22,856 bases of DNA from a virus. The notes under the pieces are model-generated. The model was given only the letters and a program-made list of their open reading frames with translations, was not told the DNA's origin and did not search any database. The first letter of the stretch is position 1. Every line of letters begins with the position of its first letter. This document shows, one piece after another, positions 6,437 through 13,785 of this stretch. The DNA lies in the IMG/VR virus record IMGVR_UViG_3300000553_003571, positions 1 through 22,856 of that record; one strand, 5' to 3'. The position numbers and the translations under genes were made by a program.

Positions 6437-6874
6437 TTATTTTTTGCCTTTTGTAGCCATTTCTTGAAATTTGGACTTTCCATATTTTTTACGACCAATC
6501 GCAGCAGCACAAGCATCAGAATCTTTAACACCTTTCTTTTTTAATTTACCAGAAAGTTCTTTAAATCTTTCACCTGAACCTAACCTGGCTTTTTCCTGAA
6601 TAACATCCTTAGCAACTTCTGTACGCTTAGTTTTCTTTGGATCTTTTAATAATTCAGTTTCTGTATATGAATCAAGACTAATAAGATTATTCAAATCTTT
6701 TTTCTTAATCTCATCTCTAGTTTTAGGTTTTTCAACAGGTACTTTACCTGTATTTTCTTGAAGAATATCCTTTGCAACATCTGTACGCTTTGTTGTCTTT
6801 GTTTTCTTAGTAAAATCACCTTCTGAAAAATCTTTCATTCCAAGGAGATTATTTAATTTTTTGTCTTTTGACAT
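6437..6874 (-). CDS. Two-module LNNL protein with basic C-terminal motif
   Basis: A 145-residue basic protein. It has an internal duplication: module 1 (about 6-40) contains LNNLLGMKDF and TKRTDVAKDILQE, and module 2 (about 60-95) contains LNNLISLDSY and TKRTEVAKDVIQEK. A third copy of the module is the protein at 18345-18575. The C-terminus (101-145) has RFKELSGKLKKKGVKDSD and AAAIGRKKYGKSKFQEMA, a basic motif that I recall in small phage and mobile-element proteins with no assigned role. It sits between tail and tagged genes, and its leader carries a TAATATATA promoter-like core. It is probably virion-associated; this is inferred from context only. Confidence 0.65.
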   Translation of the reverse strand: MSKDKKLNNLLGMKDFSEGDFTKKTKTTKRTDVAKDILQENTGKVPVEKPKTRDEIKKKDLNNLISLDSYTETELLKDPKKTKRTEVAKDVIQEKARLGSGERFKELSGKLKKKGVKDSDACAAAIGRKKYGKSKFQEMATKGKK

Positions 6875-6896
6875 ATTCTTATGATTATTTTTATAT

Positions 6897-6915
6897 CTCT
6901 ATATATTAATTTTTA
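6897..6915 (-). promoter_or_regulatory. Candidate phage promoter, ATTAATATATA core
   Basis: On the minus strand AAAAATTAATATATAGAG lies about 25-40 bases before the start at 6874. The same core lies before the genes starting at 8593, 17669 and 18575. Confidence 0.4.
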
Positions 6916-6926
6916 ATTCAAATTTT

Positions 6927-7283
6927 TTATAAATTATATTTATCTGCTTCTAACATTGCAACAAGAAAATCATATGCATCTTCTAAAATATCAGTTTCAT
7001 ATAATATATCTAAATCTTTAATGAGTAAAGTACCTTCATCCTCTTCATCTTCAAATCTATTATATCCTACACTATATTTATATCTTAATATAAGATCAAT
7101 TATTTCATCTCCGAGTTTAGAAATTTCACCATATTTCACAACTTCCCAAACATATATATTTTCTTCTTCTTTCCTCGCATCATCAACAATATATTTTTTA
7201 TAAATTTTTTTCTTTTTCTGCCGGTAACGGTTAATAGCCATACTCTGCCATGTGTGTATTTCAAATAATTTAAGATATTTCAT
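6927..7283 (-). CDS. Tagged small acidic protein (MK..LFE start, KYNL end)
   Basis: A 118-residue protein of unknown function. The first residues, MKYLKLFEIHTW, follow the MK....F.E pattern of T4 capsid-targeting sequences, and it ends ADKYNL, a C-terminus shared with three other proteins here. Between them lies a basic stretch (RQKKKKIYKKY) and an acidic middle with EDEEDEG. It is translationally coupled to the preceding gene (TAATG, sharing one base). Delivery into the phage head is inferred from the N-terminus alone; cleavage after LFE would fit the T4 protease rule. Confidence 0.6.
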   Translation of the reverse strand: MKYLKLFEIHTWQSMAINRYRQKKKKIYKKYIVDDARKEEENIYVWEVVKYGEISKLGDEIIDLILRYKYSVGYNRFEDEEDEGTLLIKDLDILYETDILEDAYDFLVAMLEADKYNL

Positions 7284-7486
7284 TATAATTGTAAATTCTT
7301 TTTGATCTGATTACCTTTCAATTTTTCAGTTTTTTTTGAGCCATCTTCATAGTAAATAACTATTTCGAATTCATCAAATTTTAATCCAAAATCTTGATAT
7401 TCAATTGTATTATAATTAGCACAAAGAATTACCACATTTTTATTGTGATAAAACCCCCTACGACCAATATAATATTCTTTAAACAC
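7283..7486 (-). CDS. Small hypothetical protein, GTG start
   Basis: A 67-residue protein starting at GTG 7486, directly coupled to a possible 17-residue frame upstream and to the next gene downstream. It begins FKEYYIGRRGFYHNKNV and appears all-beta, with a strand FEIVIYYEDGSKK (about 41-53). It ends KKNLQL, a weak echo of the KYNL end of its neighbours. No family is recognised. Confidence 0.55.
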   Translation of the reverse strand: MFKEYYIGRRGFYHNKNVVILCANYNTIEYQDFGLKFDEFEIVIYYEDGSKKTEKLKGNQIKKNLQL

Positions 7487-7539
7487 TAATTTAATTTACT
7501 TTTTTTTATTTCACTTTCAACTCGATTTTGTCTTTTCAT
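7486..7539 (-). CDS. Possible 17-residue coupling peptide
   Basis: A minimal frame reading MKRQNRVESEIKKSKLN. Its ATG overlaps the TGA of the vWA gene (ATGA), and its TAG overlaps the GTG of the next gene (TAGTG). This double coupling suggests that it carries ribosomes across an otherwise non-coding 49-base gap. It may have no function as a peptide. Confidence 0.25.
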   Translation of the reverse strand: MKRQNRVESEIKKSKLN

Positions 7540-8102
7540 AAATTATATTTTTGTGCTGCTTTTTTTAATTCATATTCTTCTGGCGTTATATCTCTTGGTC
7601 TGTAAAAATGATCAAGTGATTCTAAATCATTTATAAAAACCGAAATACCATGATAAGTGTCCTTTGCATGTAAGACATTTCGAAATCCATTATTAATAAG
7701 TATCGGCTCCTTTTCGGTACATAAAATTGCAATATCATTTGGTAATTTTTTTACATCAATTTCAATATAACCATCTGTAAACAACAAAATATCTCCTTGA
7801 AGTTTATTTTTAATGATATAATCTATTCCTGCTTGTATAGTTCCACCATCTTGAGAAATTTTTCCTTGTTGTATCCTTTTAATTAAAGAATCTAAAGATA
7901 TATTATTTAAAACTTCATCAACTTGATTGCTACACAAAATAGCAATAAATTTATCGGATAAATAAAAATTTATATTATCGATCATTTTTTTTAAAGTTGA
8001 CACAAAAGAAGCAGATGAATCGATTAAAAATATCTTATTTTTAACATCATTTTGATAAATATCCTTGTGATTTACTTCTTCAAAAGTTCTTATATGTTTC
8101 AT
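7536..8102 (-). CDS. von Willebrand factor A (vWA)-like protein with CTS-like start and KYNL end
   Basis: This 188-residue protein is a single vWA domain with an intact metal-ion site: DSSAS (28-32, D-x-S-x-S), GGT (86-88) and TDG (109-111). Such domains bind a divalent metal and a protein partner. The N-terminus MKHIRTFEEVNHKD resembles a T4 capsid-targeting sequence, and the protein ends AAQKYNL. It lies 8 bases downstream of the LNEV-repeat gene in the same operon. A role in assembling or regulating a multi-protein complex is likely from the fold; packaging in the head is inferred. The partner may be among the tagged neighbours. Confidence 0.75.
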   Translation of the reverse strand: MKHIRTFEEVNHKDIYQNDVKNKIFLIDSSASFVSTLKKMIDNINFYLSDKFIAILCSNQVDEVLNNISLDSLIKRIQQGKISQDGGTIQAGIDYIIKNKLQGDILLFTDGYIEIDVKKLPNDIAILCTEKEPILINNGFRNVLHAKDTYHGISVFINDLESLDHFYRPRDITPEEYELKKAAQKYNL

Positions 8103-8110
8103 ATTTTTAT

Positions 8111-8593
8111 TTATTTTGGTAAAATTCTTCTTGCAATTGTCATCATTGAATTATATCTTGCTTTTTCAAACATTTCCAATGTAATAACATCTGAATCTTT
8201 AAAATTTACAACTTCATTTAACGAGTCTAATTCTTGATTCTTTTTAACTTCATTAAGTCTTTCTTTACGAAGATTTTCCATTACTTCATTTAATCTATCA
8301 TCTTTCTCTTGTCTCTTTACTTCATTCAAAAGTTGACCATTTACTCTAGTCTCAATAACAAATTCATTTAGATTCATATCTTGTGAATATCTCGATCTTT
8401 GTACTTCATTAATATTAGGTATAGTCGGTTCATTATAAAAATTATTATAATTTGGTACTTCCCTTATCATTTGGTTTTCATTGAATGATGTTGCATTACC
8501 TCTTAATTGTTCAAAATTATAATCTTTTGTTTCAACTTTTTGTTGCTGAATTTGTTTAAATAAATTTAAATATTCTTGGTCTCTGTAATCCAT
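8111..8593 (-). CDS. LNEV-repeat protein, candidate head core protein or polyprotein
   Basis: A 160-residue helical, charged protein with L/I-N-E-V/F at residues 61 (INEV), 75 (LNEF), 89, 101, 113 and 125 (LNEV). The spacings are 14, 14, 12, 12 and 12. Related SFNEN and YNEP occur at 37-41 and 53-56. L/I-x-E is the cleavage rule of the T4 prohead protease gp21, so the repeats may be serial cut sites releasing 12-residue peptides, as T4 gp22 and gp67 yield internal peptides. The alternative is a row of docking motifs on a helix. It lies between the PRTase-like and vWA genes. No homologue is recognised; the role is a hypothesis. Confidence 0.65.
   Translation of the reverse strand: MDYRDQEYLNLFKQIQQQKVETKDYNFEQLRGNATSFNENQMIREVPNYNNFYNEPTIPNINEVQRSRYSQDMNLNEFVIETRVNGQLLNEVKRQEKDDRLNEVMENLRKERLNEVKKNQELDSLNEVVNFKDSDVITLEMFEKARYNSMMTIARRILPK
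8210..8413 (-). repeat. Coding repeat array, L/I-N-E-V/F every 12-14 residues
   Basis: Six motif copies; the last four are exactly 36 bases apart on the DNA. Leu codons and the residues between copies differ, so the motif is kept at protein level, more than as a recent DNA duplication. Confidence 0.7.
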
Positions 8594-8610
8594 TGGTTTT
8601 AATTATTTTC

Positions 8611-8628
8611 TGTATATATTAATTTTTA
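8611..8628 (-). promoter_or_regulatory. Candidate phage promoter before the LNEV gene
   Basis: The minus strand reads TAAAAATTAATATATACAG, 18-36 bases before ATG 8593. The core matches that upstream of 6874 and lies beside the solo transposon end at 8624-8667. Confidence 0.4.
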
Positions 8629-8667
8629 TAGAGCCCGTCAAAGAAAACAACTACATCTTTAGTGTAG
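8624..8667 (+). mobile_element. Solo left end of the TnpB element plus TTTTAT target
   Basis: These 44 bases are an exact reverse-complement copy of 22659-22702: TTTTAT, then a left end starting AGAGCCCGTC and ending in the hairpin CTACATCTTTAGTGTAG. No tnpB or right end follows; instead the sequence runs into the 3' end of the PRTase-like gene. It is best read as the scar of an insertion whose remaining part was lost. On the minus strand the hairpin plus T-rich stretch could also act as a terminator. Confidence 0.75.
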
Positions 8668-9340
8668 ATTTTAATTTGAAAGTTTTAATAACATTTAAAA
8701 GTTCTTTTACACTTCTAATTTCACCTTTCATTATTTTTGTTTCAATTATATCGTAAGGTATATTTTCTGAAAAACTATTCAAAATAGAAACTAGTTTTTT
8801 AATTGGTAGCACATCATCACTATGATAATCATAATATCTATAAATTGAATAAACATTTGACTTTTTTTGAAAACTGCCATCATAAATTACATAAGTCTTA
8901 ATAATTTTAGAACCATATTTTTTAAGATTTTTTTCTATTTCTTCTTGTGTTGAACCTGAATAATAACTATCGTCCAATAAAACAAAATCCTTGTTATACA
9001 TATCATCTTCTTTACCTTGTATAACTTGAAATGTTCTATTTTTTATAGAGGATCTTAATGAACCTGTAATGTGAATAACTGTACCATTAATTTTAGTTTT
9101 ACCAGTTTTTATTAAATTATAAACCCAATCACCAAAATTACCACTTAAAATTAAATTAAAATTTTTACCCTGCTCATGATATATCACATTTATAAGATTT
9201 AAAATCAAATCAGAATTTTTTGGATTTCTGATAAATTCATCAATTTTATCAAAAAAACTAACTCCACCTTCTGATTTCTTTTTCTTCAAATCATTGACAA
9301 CATCTATAATCTTATTCTTATCTTTTGCTAATAAATCCAT
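8651..9340 (-). CDS. Phosphoribosyltransferase-like protein, 3' end replaced by transposon end
   Basis: A 229-residue protein with a type I PRTase core. The PRPP-binding loop is DFVLLDDSYYSGST (118-131), preceded by strands FNLILSGNFGDW (61-72) and TVIHITGSL (87-95). PRTases of this fold make or break N-glycosidic bonds with PRPP; the substrate cannot be told. It starts 8 bases after the radical SAM gene. The last residues (STLKM) and stop are encoded by the solo left end at 8630-8667, so the original C-terminus is probably lost, perhaps including a KYNL end like its neighbours. The core motifs are intact, so it may still be active. Confidence 0.7.
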   Translation of the reverse strand: MDLLAKDKNKIIDVVNDLKKKKSEGGVSFFDKIDEFIRNPKNSDLILNLINVIYHEQGKNFNLILSGNFGDWVYNLIKTGKTKINGTVIHITGSLRSSIKNRTFQVIQGKEDDMYNKDFVLLDDSYYSGSTQEEIEKNLKKYGSKIIKTYVIYDGSFQKKSNVYSIYRYYDYHSDDVLPIKKLVSILNSFSENIPYDIIETKIMKGEIRSVKELLNVIKTFKLKSTLKM

Positions 9341-9348
9341 ATTACATT

Positions 9349-10629
9349 TTATAAATTATATTTTTTTACATCTCTTATAAAAAGTAATTCATCTAAAAAT
9401 TCATCTTTTCTAGCGTCAGGTATAGATACAATAATATACTCATCCTTCAATCTTTGTTTAATCTTAAAATTTTTAGATAATTTACGGTATTCTTTTTTAG
9501 TGATTTTTGCAATTGCTATAGGACTTTCTTTTTTCAAATCACTTTTTAAAAAAACTTCATAAGGACCATCTTCATTATAAATTGAAGGACCACATCCATA
9601 ACTCCCACCGCAACCTTCAACTGTACTATGACCACAACCATCACCACAACCATCACTAAAACCTGAATTTGAATCATCTGAACCACAACCTTCACTAAAA
9701 CCTGAATTTGAATCATCTGAACCACAACCACCTCCATCACTAGAACCACCACATTCAAAAATACCTCTAATAAGACTTTCATTTATTCTATTATAATCAA
9801 CTTTGAGTTTACCTTTCCAATCTTTGGTTACATCACCATTTTCATTAACAATTAATTCATAAATTGTTCCACCTAATTCCTTAGATGGCTCTTCTAATGA
9901 GGCTTTCCAAGAAACTTTTATTCCACCAATTAATTGATTCTTAGTACGACAAACTGGACAATGATACTCACTTGATTTATAACTTTCATAAGCTTTTTCA
10001 ACCTCTGTCGGTTTTAAATCTCCGTGAGGTTTTCTAAAAAATACTTGTGATGCTCCACATTCTTTTGCAAATTGAAGATAATTCTCAATTTCATTTTTAG
10101 TATTTAAATGTTCATTCAAAACAGCACTAAAAGTAACATCAATGCCAACTTTATTTAATTCATTGGAAACTAATTTCAATTCGTCTTTTGTGAGCATTTT
10201 AGCCTTAAAAATAGAATCGTTAATCATATCATCAAAATGATGTCTTGAAATATTAACGTGATCAATTTTACCTTCCAATTTAGACACATAATCAATAAGT
10301 TTAGCACCATTTGAAGTTAAAACGGTATGTTTAAAAACTTTTTTATCAATAAAATTAAGAATACTTTCAAGATGAGGACTTAATGTTGGTTCACCTCCTG
10401 TAAGACTTAGTTGATAGAATTGTACCGGCAAATTACTTAAAATATTATTTAATTTTTCTAAATAATTATTACATGGTGTTGATTTTTTCCAAAAACAAAA
10501 ATCACATTTACCATTACAGCCACCTGGTACAACAATAGATAAATTTGGATTTAGAATTGTTGTTTCAAAAATCTTTTCTTCATTGATTTTTGATTCTTTT
10601 ACATAATTTTCATATCGTTTTAACATCAT
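9349..10629 (-). CDS. Radical SAM protein with Gly/Cys/Ser-rich insert, CTS-like start and KYNL end
   Basis: A protein of 426 residues. The N-terminus MLKRYENYVKESKINEE resembles a capsid-targeting sequence with an INE cut site. The radical SAM core has CxxxCxxC (C38, C42, C45 in GGCNGKCDFCFW) and GGEP (78-81), with SRHHFDD near 128, and should reduce S-adenosylmethionine to a 5'-deoxyadenosyl radical. A CPVC motif follows at about 223-226. Residues about 292-346 form an insert with seven Cys and many Gly, Ser and Asp, including a 13-residue tandem repeat (SDDSNSGF). A basic domain follows, ending VKKYNL. The insert could bind extra Fe-S clusters or be a built-in substrate resembling a RiPP core. 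The substrate is unknown. Radical SAM fold sure. Confidence 0.85.
   Translation of the reverse strand: MMLKRYENYVKESKINEEKIFETTILNPNLSIVVPGGCNGKCDFCFWKKSTPCNNYLEKLNNILSNLPVQFYQLSLTGGEPTLSPHLESILNFIDKKVFKHTVLTSNGAKLIDYVSKLEGKIDHVNISRHHFDDMINDSIFKAKMLTKDELKLVSNELNKVGIDVTFSAVLNEHLNTKNEIENYLQFAKECGASQVFFRKPHGDLKPTEVEKAYESYKSSEYHCPVCRTKNQLIGGIKVSWKASLEEPSKELGGTIYELIVNENGDVTKDWKGKLKVDYNRINESLIRGIFECGGSSDGGGCGSDDSNSGFSEGCGSDDSNSGFSDGCGDGCGHSTVEGCGGSYGCGPSIYNEDGPYEVFLKSDLKKESPIAIAKITKKEYRKLSKNFKIKQRLKDEYIIVSIPDARKDEFLDELLFIRDVKKYNL
9653..9729 (-). repeat. Tandem duplication in the Gly/Cys insert
   Basis: Two identical 38-base copies, 9653-9690 and 9692-9729, with a 39-base period encode two 13-residue units S-[DE]-G-C-G-S-D-D-S-N-S-G-F. 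The exact DNA identity implies a recent in-frame duplication. Confidence 0.85.
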
Positions 10630-10675
10630 TAAATTATATTTTTTTGTAAGTGCTTCATTTGATTTATATATTATT

Positions 10676-11506
10676 TTAAAAATTCTTAATTATATTATAA
10701 ACCTGATCTCCAAAATAAGTTGCACTTGTTGCATCAAAATGATAAGCATCAAGCAAAGTTCCTGCTGACATATTTACACAATGCGCATTTACATCTTCTG
10801 ACGCTATTTGAAATTGAGCAGCTTCCACAGTAGCATTATATTGTGCAGAAGCACGAGATATACTTCCATACACTATCGGTAAAGTTGAATTTCCAACTAT
10901 TGTATTTCGTATATAATAAATAACATCTTTAAAATTTTGATAATAAGCATCCGCTGCTGTTTGTGGTAAATAATCACCTTCACCTTGATGCCATAGTATT
11001 GATTTGACATTTAATGTTTTTCCAATACTTGTAGCATAAGTGACTGCCGATTGATAATACCATTGTAATTCTTGAAGTAAAACATTTCCAGTGGTGTATG
11101 TTGTTATGCCTGTAAAATCAGTATTCCAACATCCCTTCGTATCACCAGATTGAATATATATCGCAGTTCCACCTTTAGTTCTTTTGACCATATATACTGT
11201 TGTATTCTTACCCACATAATAATCATGCATTGCAATCATATCAAATGCCCATGTTGTCTGTGTCCATACATCAGCACCTGAATTAACTCCCAATTTAAAA
11301 TCGTTGAATTGATGTGGCGTTAAATTAATATTCCACATTTTAACTCCTGTTACAGTTGGATTAGATTGATTTAACCAAGATGGTGCATTTACCAATAATA
11401 CTCTACCATCAGCATTAGATTGACCAGCAATCAAAAATGTTGTTAAATTATTTGTAGGTGGTGTAACTACTTTACCTATACTATCTAAAAATCCATATAA
11501 TTGCAT
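10676..11506 (-). CDS. SGNH/sialate O-acetylesterase-like esterase, tail-associated
   Basis: A 276-residue protein with the esterase blocks of the SASA/CE6-like family: AGQSNADGR (27-35) with nucleophile Ser30, WHQGEGD (172-178) forming the oxyanion block, and DAYHFD (253-258) supplying Asp253 and His256. Such enzymes remove acetyl groups from polysaccharides. No signal peptide is seen; the short leader MQLYGFLDSIGKV is more like a virion attachment segment. It lies 14 bases after a tail-fibre-like gene, so it probably acts from the virion on host capsule or O-antigen during adsorption. The catalytic triad looks complete. The substrate is not known. Confidence 0.8.
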   Translation of the reverse strand: MQLYGFLDSIGKVVTPPTNNLTTFLIAGQSNADGRVLLVNAPSWLNQSNPTVTGVKMWNINLTPHQFNDFKLGVNSGADVWTQTTWAFDMIAMHDYYVGKNTTVYMVKRTKGGTAIYIQSGDTKGCWNTDFTGITTYTTGNVLLQELQWYYQSAVTYATSIGKTLNVKSILWHQGEGDYLPQTAADAYYQNFKDVIYYIRNTIVGNSTLPIVYGSISRASAQYNATVEAAQFQIASEDVNAHCVNMSAGTLLDAYHFDATSATYFGDQVYNIIKNF

Positions 11507-11520
11507 TTTTTAAATTTATT

Positions 11521-12960
11521 TTATGCTATTATGAATCTAGTGGCCGTACCACTATAATCTATCGCATTACTTGCTCTTCCATACTGGTCTAAGATATAAC
11601 CTGTTGTCCAATATCCAGAACCATGTGGTAATGATGGTATTATAACAGATGTTATAGTGTCAGAAACAGTTATACCTTGTAATGTACCACCACCACTTTT
11701 CCAAACAGTAACTAAATTTGTTGCTACTGTACCTGTACTTGTTACTGTATAAGTCACATTTATTGTATTACCCGAAGATAATGTTGTACCACTTGTTATA
11801 CCACTAGTTTGATATGAAATAATTGTAGGACCAGTAGTTGGGTCAAATGTTGAATAATTTGTTTTAAAATAAGTACTTATAGTAGATCTTTCTGTTGAAC
11901 TCATAGGTCTATTATAAATAATCATATCCCAAAAATATTTAATTCTTGAAGCAGACGATGTTGTTGTATTTACATATGTAGATAAAATATTAGTTAAACT
12001 TAAAGTTAATCCTGTTTTAGTACCAGTTAAAATTAGAGTATCATCAAAATATACTTCTGATGTTCCTGAAGTTTGATTCCATCCTAAAATATGAACACCA
12101 GCCAATTTATTATGAATGCCAGATCCAGCAGTTTGTGTAGTTAATAATGTATTGATATATGATGTATCTTTATCTCCAAACGATAAAGTTGTTCCTGTAA
12201 TATTTCTAAAAAGTGTATTTGTATTTGAAAATAATGGATCAAACTGAATCAATGAACTAACATACCAAGTAGTACCAGAAACAAATACTATCGAAGTACC
12301 ACCACTCAAATTTTCAGTTTTTCCAGTTGAATTAAAAACTAATCTATTATTTGTTAAATCAACTGTTGGTCTTGATGCATCTGTATTAGAATATAGACTA
12401 AACAAATCATTAAAAGTATTAACTATTTTTGTCACTTTTCCACTTGTTAGGTCAGTTAAAATATTAGAAGCACTATAATGAGCAATAGTATTTCCACTAT
12501 AAGGAATAATAGCAATAGGTTGATACACTCCTGTTTTTACTATCGAATAAGCAATAGTTCCATCCGGTTTATAAACAAACCAAAAATCATAAGTTGCATT
12601 AGTACCATCCATATCATTTCTGTTCATTTGAAAATTTGTATCAAAAGTTACAGTATATAACCTATTACAATTTATTTGCATGTATATCACATTTAATGGT
12701 ACTGCTGTACCACCAGTCACTGAAGTAAAAATTAAATTTGACCATTGATTATATGGTAAATAATATTTTGAAGATTCAAATGTTAAAGTTTGTACAAGAG
12801 ATCCAGCAGATAACGCAGTCACACCAGACAAAACATAACTTTTTAATGTATCAACCGTTGCTTTTTGACTACTTATAAATGATGCATCATCTATTACAAT
12901 ATAATTACTACCAGTAAGACCAGTAACACTATCTAATTGATTTATCCTTTTATTTGCCAT
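11521..12960 (-). CDS. Tail-fibre-like structural protein with LamG-like domain
   Basis: A 479-residue Thr/Ser-rich protein without Cys. The start MANKRINQLDSVTGLTGSNY, with VIDDAS and TVDTLKSYVL after it, is the usual attachment region of phage tail-fibre and baseplate proteins. The middle (about 170-370) reads as a concanavalin/LamG-like beta sandwich, with YFDDTLI and the closing pattern FWDMIIYNRPMSSTERST. The last 110 residues form an Ig-like or fibre-tip beta domain (TVTSTGTVATNLVTVW). Together with the esterase and DUF1566 genes downstream it forms a host-recognition module. It starts 9 bases after a 52-residue gene. The structural role is confident; the ligand is unknown. Confidence 0.8.
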   Translation of the reverse strand: MANKRINQLDSVTGLTGSNYIVIDDASFISSQKATVDTLKSYVLSGVTALSAGSLVQTLTFESSKYYLPYNQWSNLIFTSVTGGTAVPLNVIYMQINCNRLYTVTFDTNFQMNRNDMDGTNATYDFWFVYKPDGTIAYSIVKTGVYQPIAIIPYSGNTIAHYSASNILTDLTSGKVTKIVNTFNDLFSLYSNTDASRPTVDLTNNRLVFNSTGKTENLSGGTSIVFVSGTTWYVSSLIQFDPLFSNTNTLFRNITGTTLSFGDKDTSYINTLLTTQTAGSGIHNKLAGVHILGWNQTSGTSEVYFDDTLILTGTKTGLTLSLTNILSTYVNTTTSSASRIKYFWDMIIYNRPMSSTERSTISTYFKTNYSTFDPTTGPTIISYQTSGITSGTTLSSGNTINVTYTVTSTGTVATNLVTVWKSGGGTLQGITVSDTITSVIIPSLPHGSGYWTTGYILDQYGRASNAIDYSGTATRFIIA

Positions 12961-12969
12961 ATTGTTTGT

Positions 12970-13128
12970 TTACTCCCAAATTAAATTATCATTATCATTT
13001 AATGTGATTATATCAGTATTAGAATTATATATTACATAATTACCTATTGAATTTTCTATCAAAACAGATAAAATTCCACCACCTATTGAAATAATTAATC
13101 CATTAAGAGTTAATATTTTTGTTTCCAT
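12970..13128 (-). CDS. 52-residue protein upstream of the tail-fibre gene
   Basis: A short frame beginning METKILTLNGLIISIGGG and ending DNLIWE, with beta-like alternation and a Gly-rich turn. It starts 48 bases from the divergent 13177 gene, with an AT-rich leader, and ends 9 bases before the tail-fibre start, so the two are probably cotranscribed. It may be a small fibre-joining or tip protein; nothing in the sequence proves this. Confidence 0.5.
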   Translation of the reverse strand: METKILTLNGLIISIGGGILSVLIENSIGNYVIYNSNTDIITLNDNDNLIWE

Positions 13129-13143
13129 ATATTTATAGATTAT

Positions 13144-13160
13144 AATTTTTATATATATTA
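13144..13160 (+). promoter_or_regulatory. Candidate promoter of the 13177 gene
   Basis: AATTTTTATATATATTA lies 16-33 bases before ATG 13177. It resembles the TATATA core upstream of minus-strand genes such as 18310 and could also serve the divergent gene at 12970-13128. Confidence 0.35.
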
Positions 13161-13176
13161 AAAAATAAAATTAAAA

Positions 13177-13785
13177 ATGGATAAACCAAAAAAAGAAGAT
13201 TTTAGAGAATTATTTCAAGAAAATATAGACAAATTAAAAAGTCAAATAGAAGAAACACAAGATGAACTTGATTTTGATCCATCTGACTTTTTTCCAGATA
13301 AAAATGATATGGATCTCAATCTAAAAATTGAAATGCACGATTATGAAAAAGATTTAGAATTAATAAGAGAAGAATCTACGGAAACTTTGGAATGTCTTGC
13401 CAATCTTTATTTAGATGAAGAAATAATGAAAAATAAAAATATCAATAATATTTTAAGAAATGATGCTCTTGCACTTTCAGATTTGAAATTTTCAATATCT
13501 TGTTCTAAAAGGGGCTTAATTAATTTAATGCGTCAAATTGATAATGGTAGTGTTGATGCTGAATTATATCAAGCAGTTTCTTTATTTCAAAGAGAAATGA
13601 AAGAAGGTATTCAAATGCTTTATAAACTTCAAAAAGATATGAAAGAATTTTTCAAAGATTTAAAAAGTGAATTAAAAGAAATTAATGTCGGAGTAACCGA
13701 AAATTATGATAAATATAAAGATATGAGAATTGCCGATAGAGATATCAACAAAGCACTTGATAAAGCAATGAAAAAAGGAAAATAA
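13177..13785 (+). CDS. Helical hypothetical protein
   Basis: A 202-residue, almost entirely helical, charged protein. After an acidic segment (DFDPSDFFPDKNDMD, about 30-44) come long helices, with a predicted coiled coil near 140-170 (MYKLQKDMKEFFKDLKSEL). It is the only plus-strand gene inside the minus-strand block, and its stop abuts that of the convergent 13786-14151 gene. Small terminase subunits and scaffold or adaptor proteins can look like this, but no motif confirms either. Function unknown. Confidence 0.65.
   Translation: MDKPKKEDFRELFQENIDKLKSQIEETQDELDFDPSDFFPDKNDMDLNLKIEMHDYEKDLELIREESTETLECLANLYLDEEIMKNKNINNILRNDALALSDLKFSISCSKRGLINLMRQIDNGSVDAELYQAVSLFQREMKEGIQMLYKLQKDMKEFFKDLKSELKEINVGVTENYDKYKDMRIADRDINKALDKAMKKGK

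Noticed and set aside
9653-9729. Two direct 38-base repeats as a possible CRISPR-like unit
   Set aside because: The repeats are adjacent with a single base between, in frame, and encode a 13-residue duplication. No spacers exist.
9546-9782. Open frame of Val/Met-rich repeats overlapping the radical SAM gene
   Set aside because: It is the shifted reading of the Gly/Cys insert and its tandem repeat; composition is implausible and the radical SAM frame is well supported.
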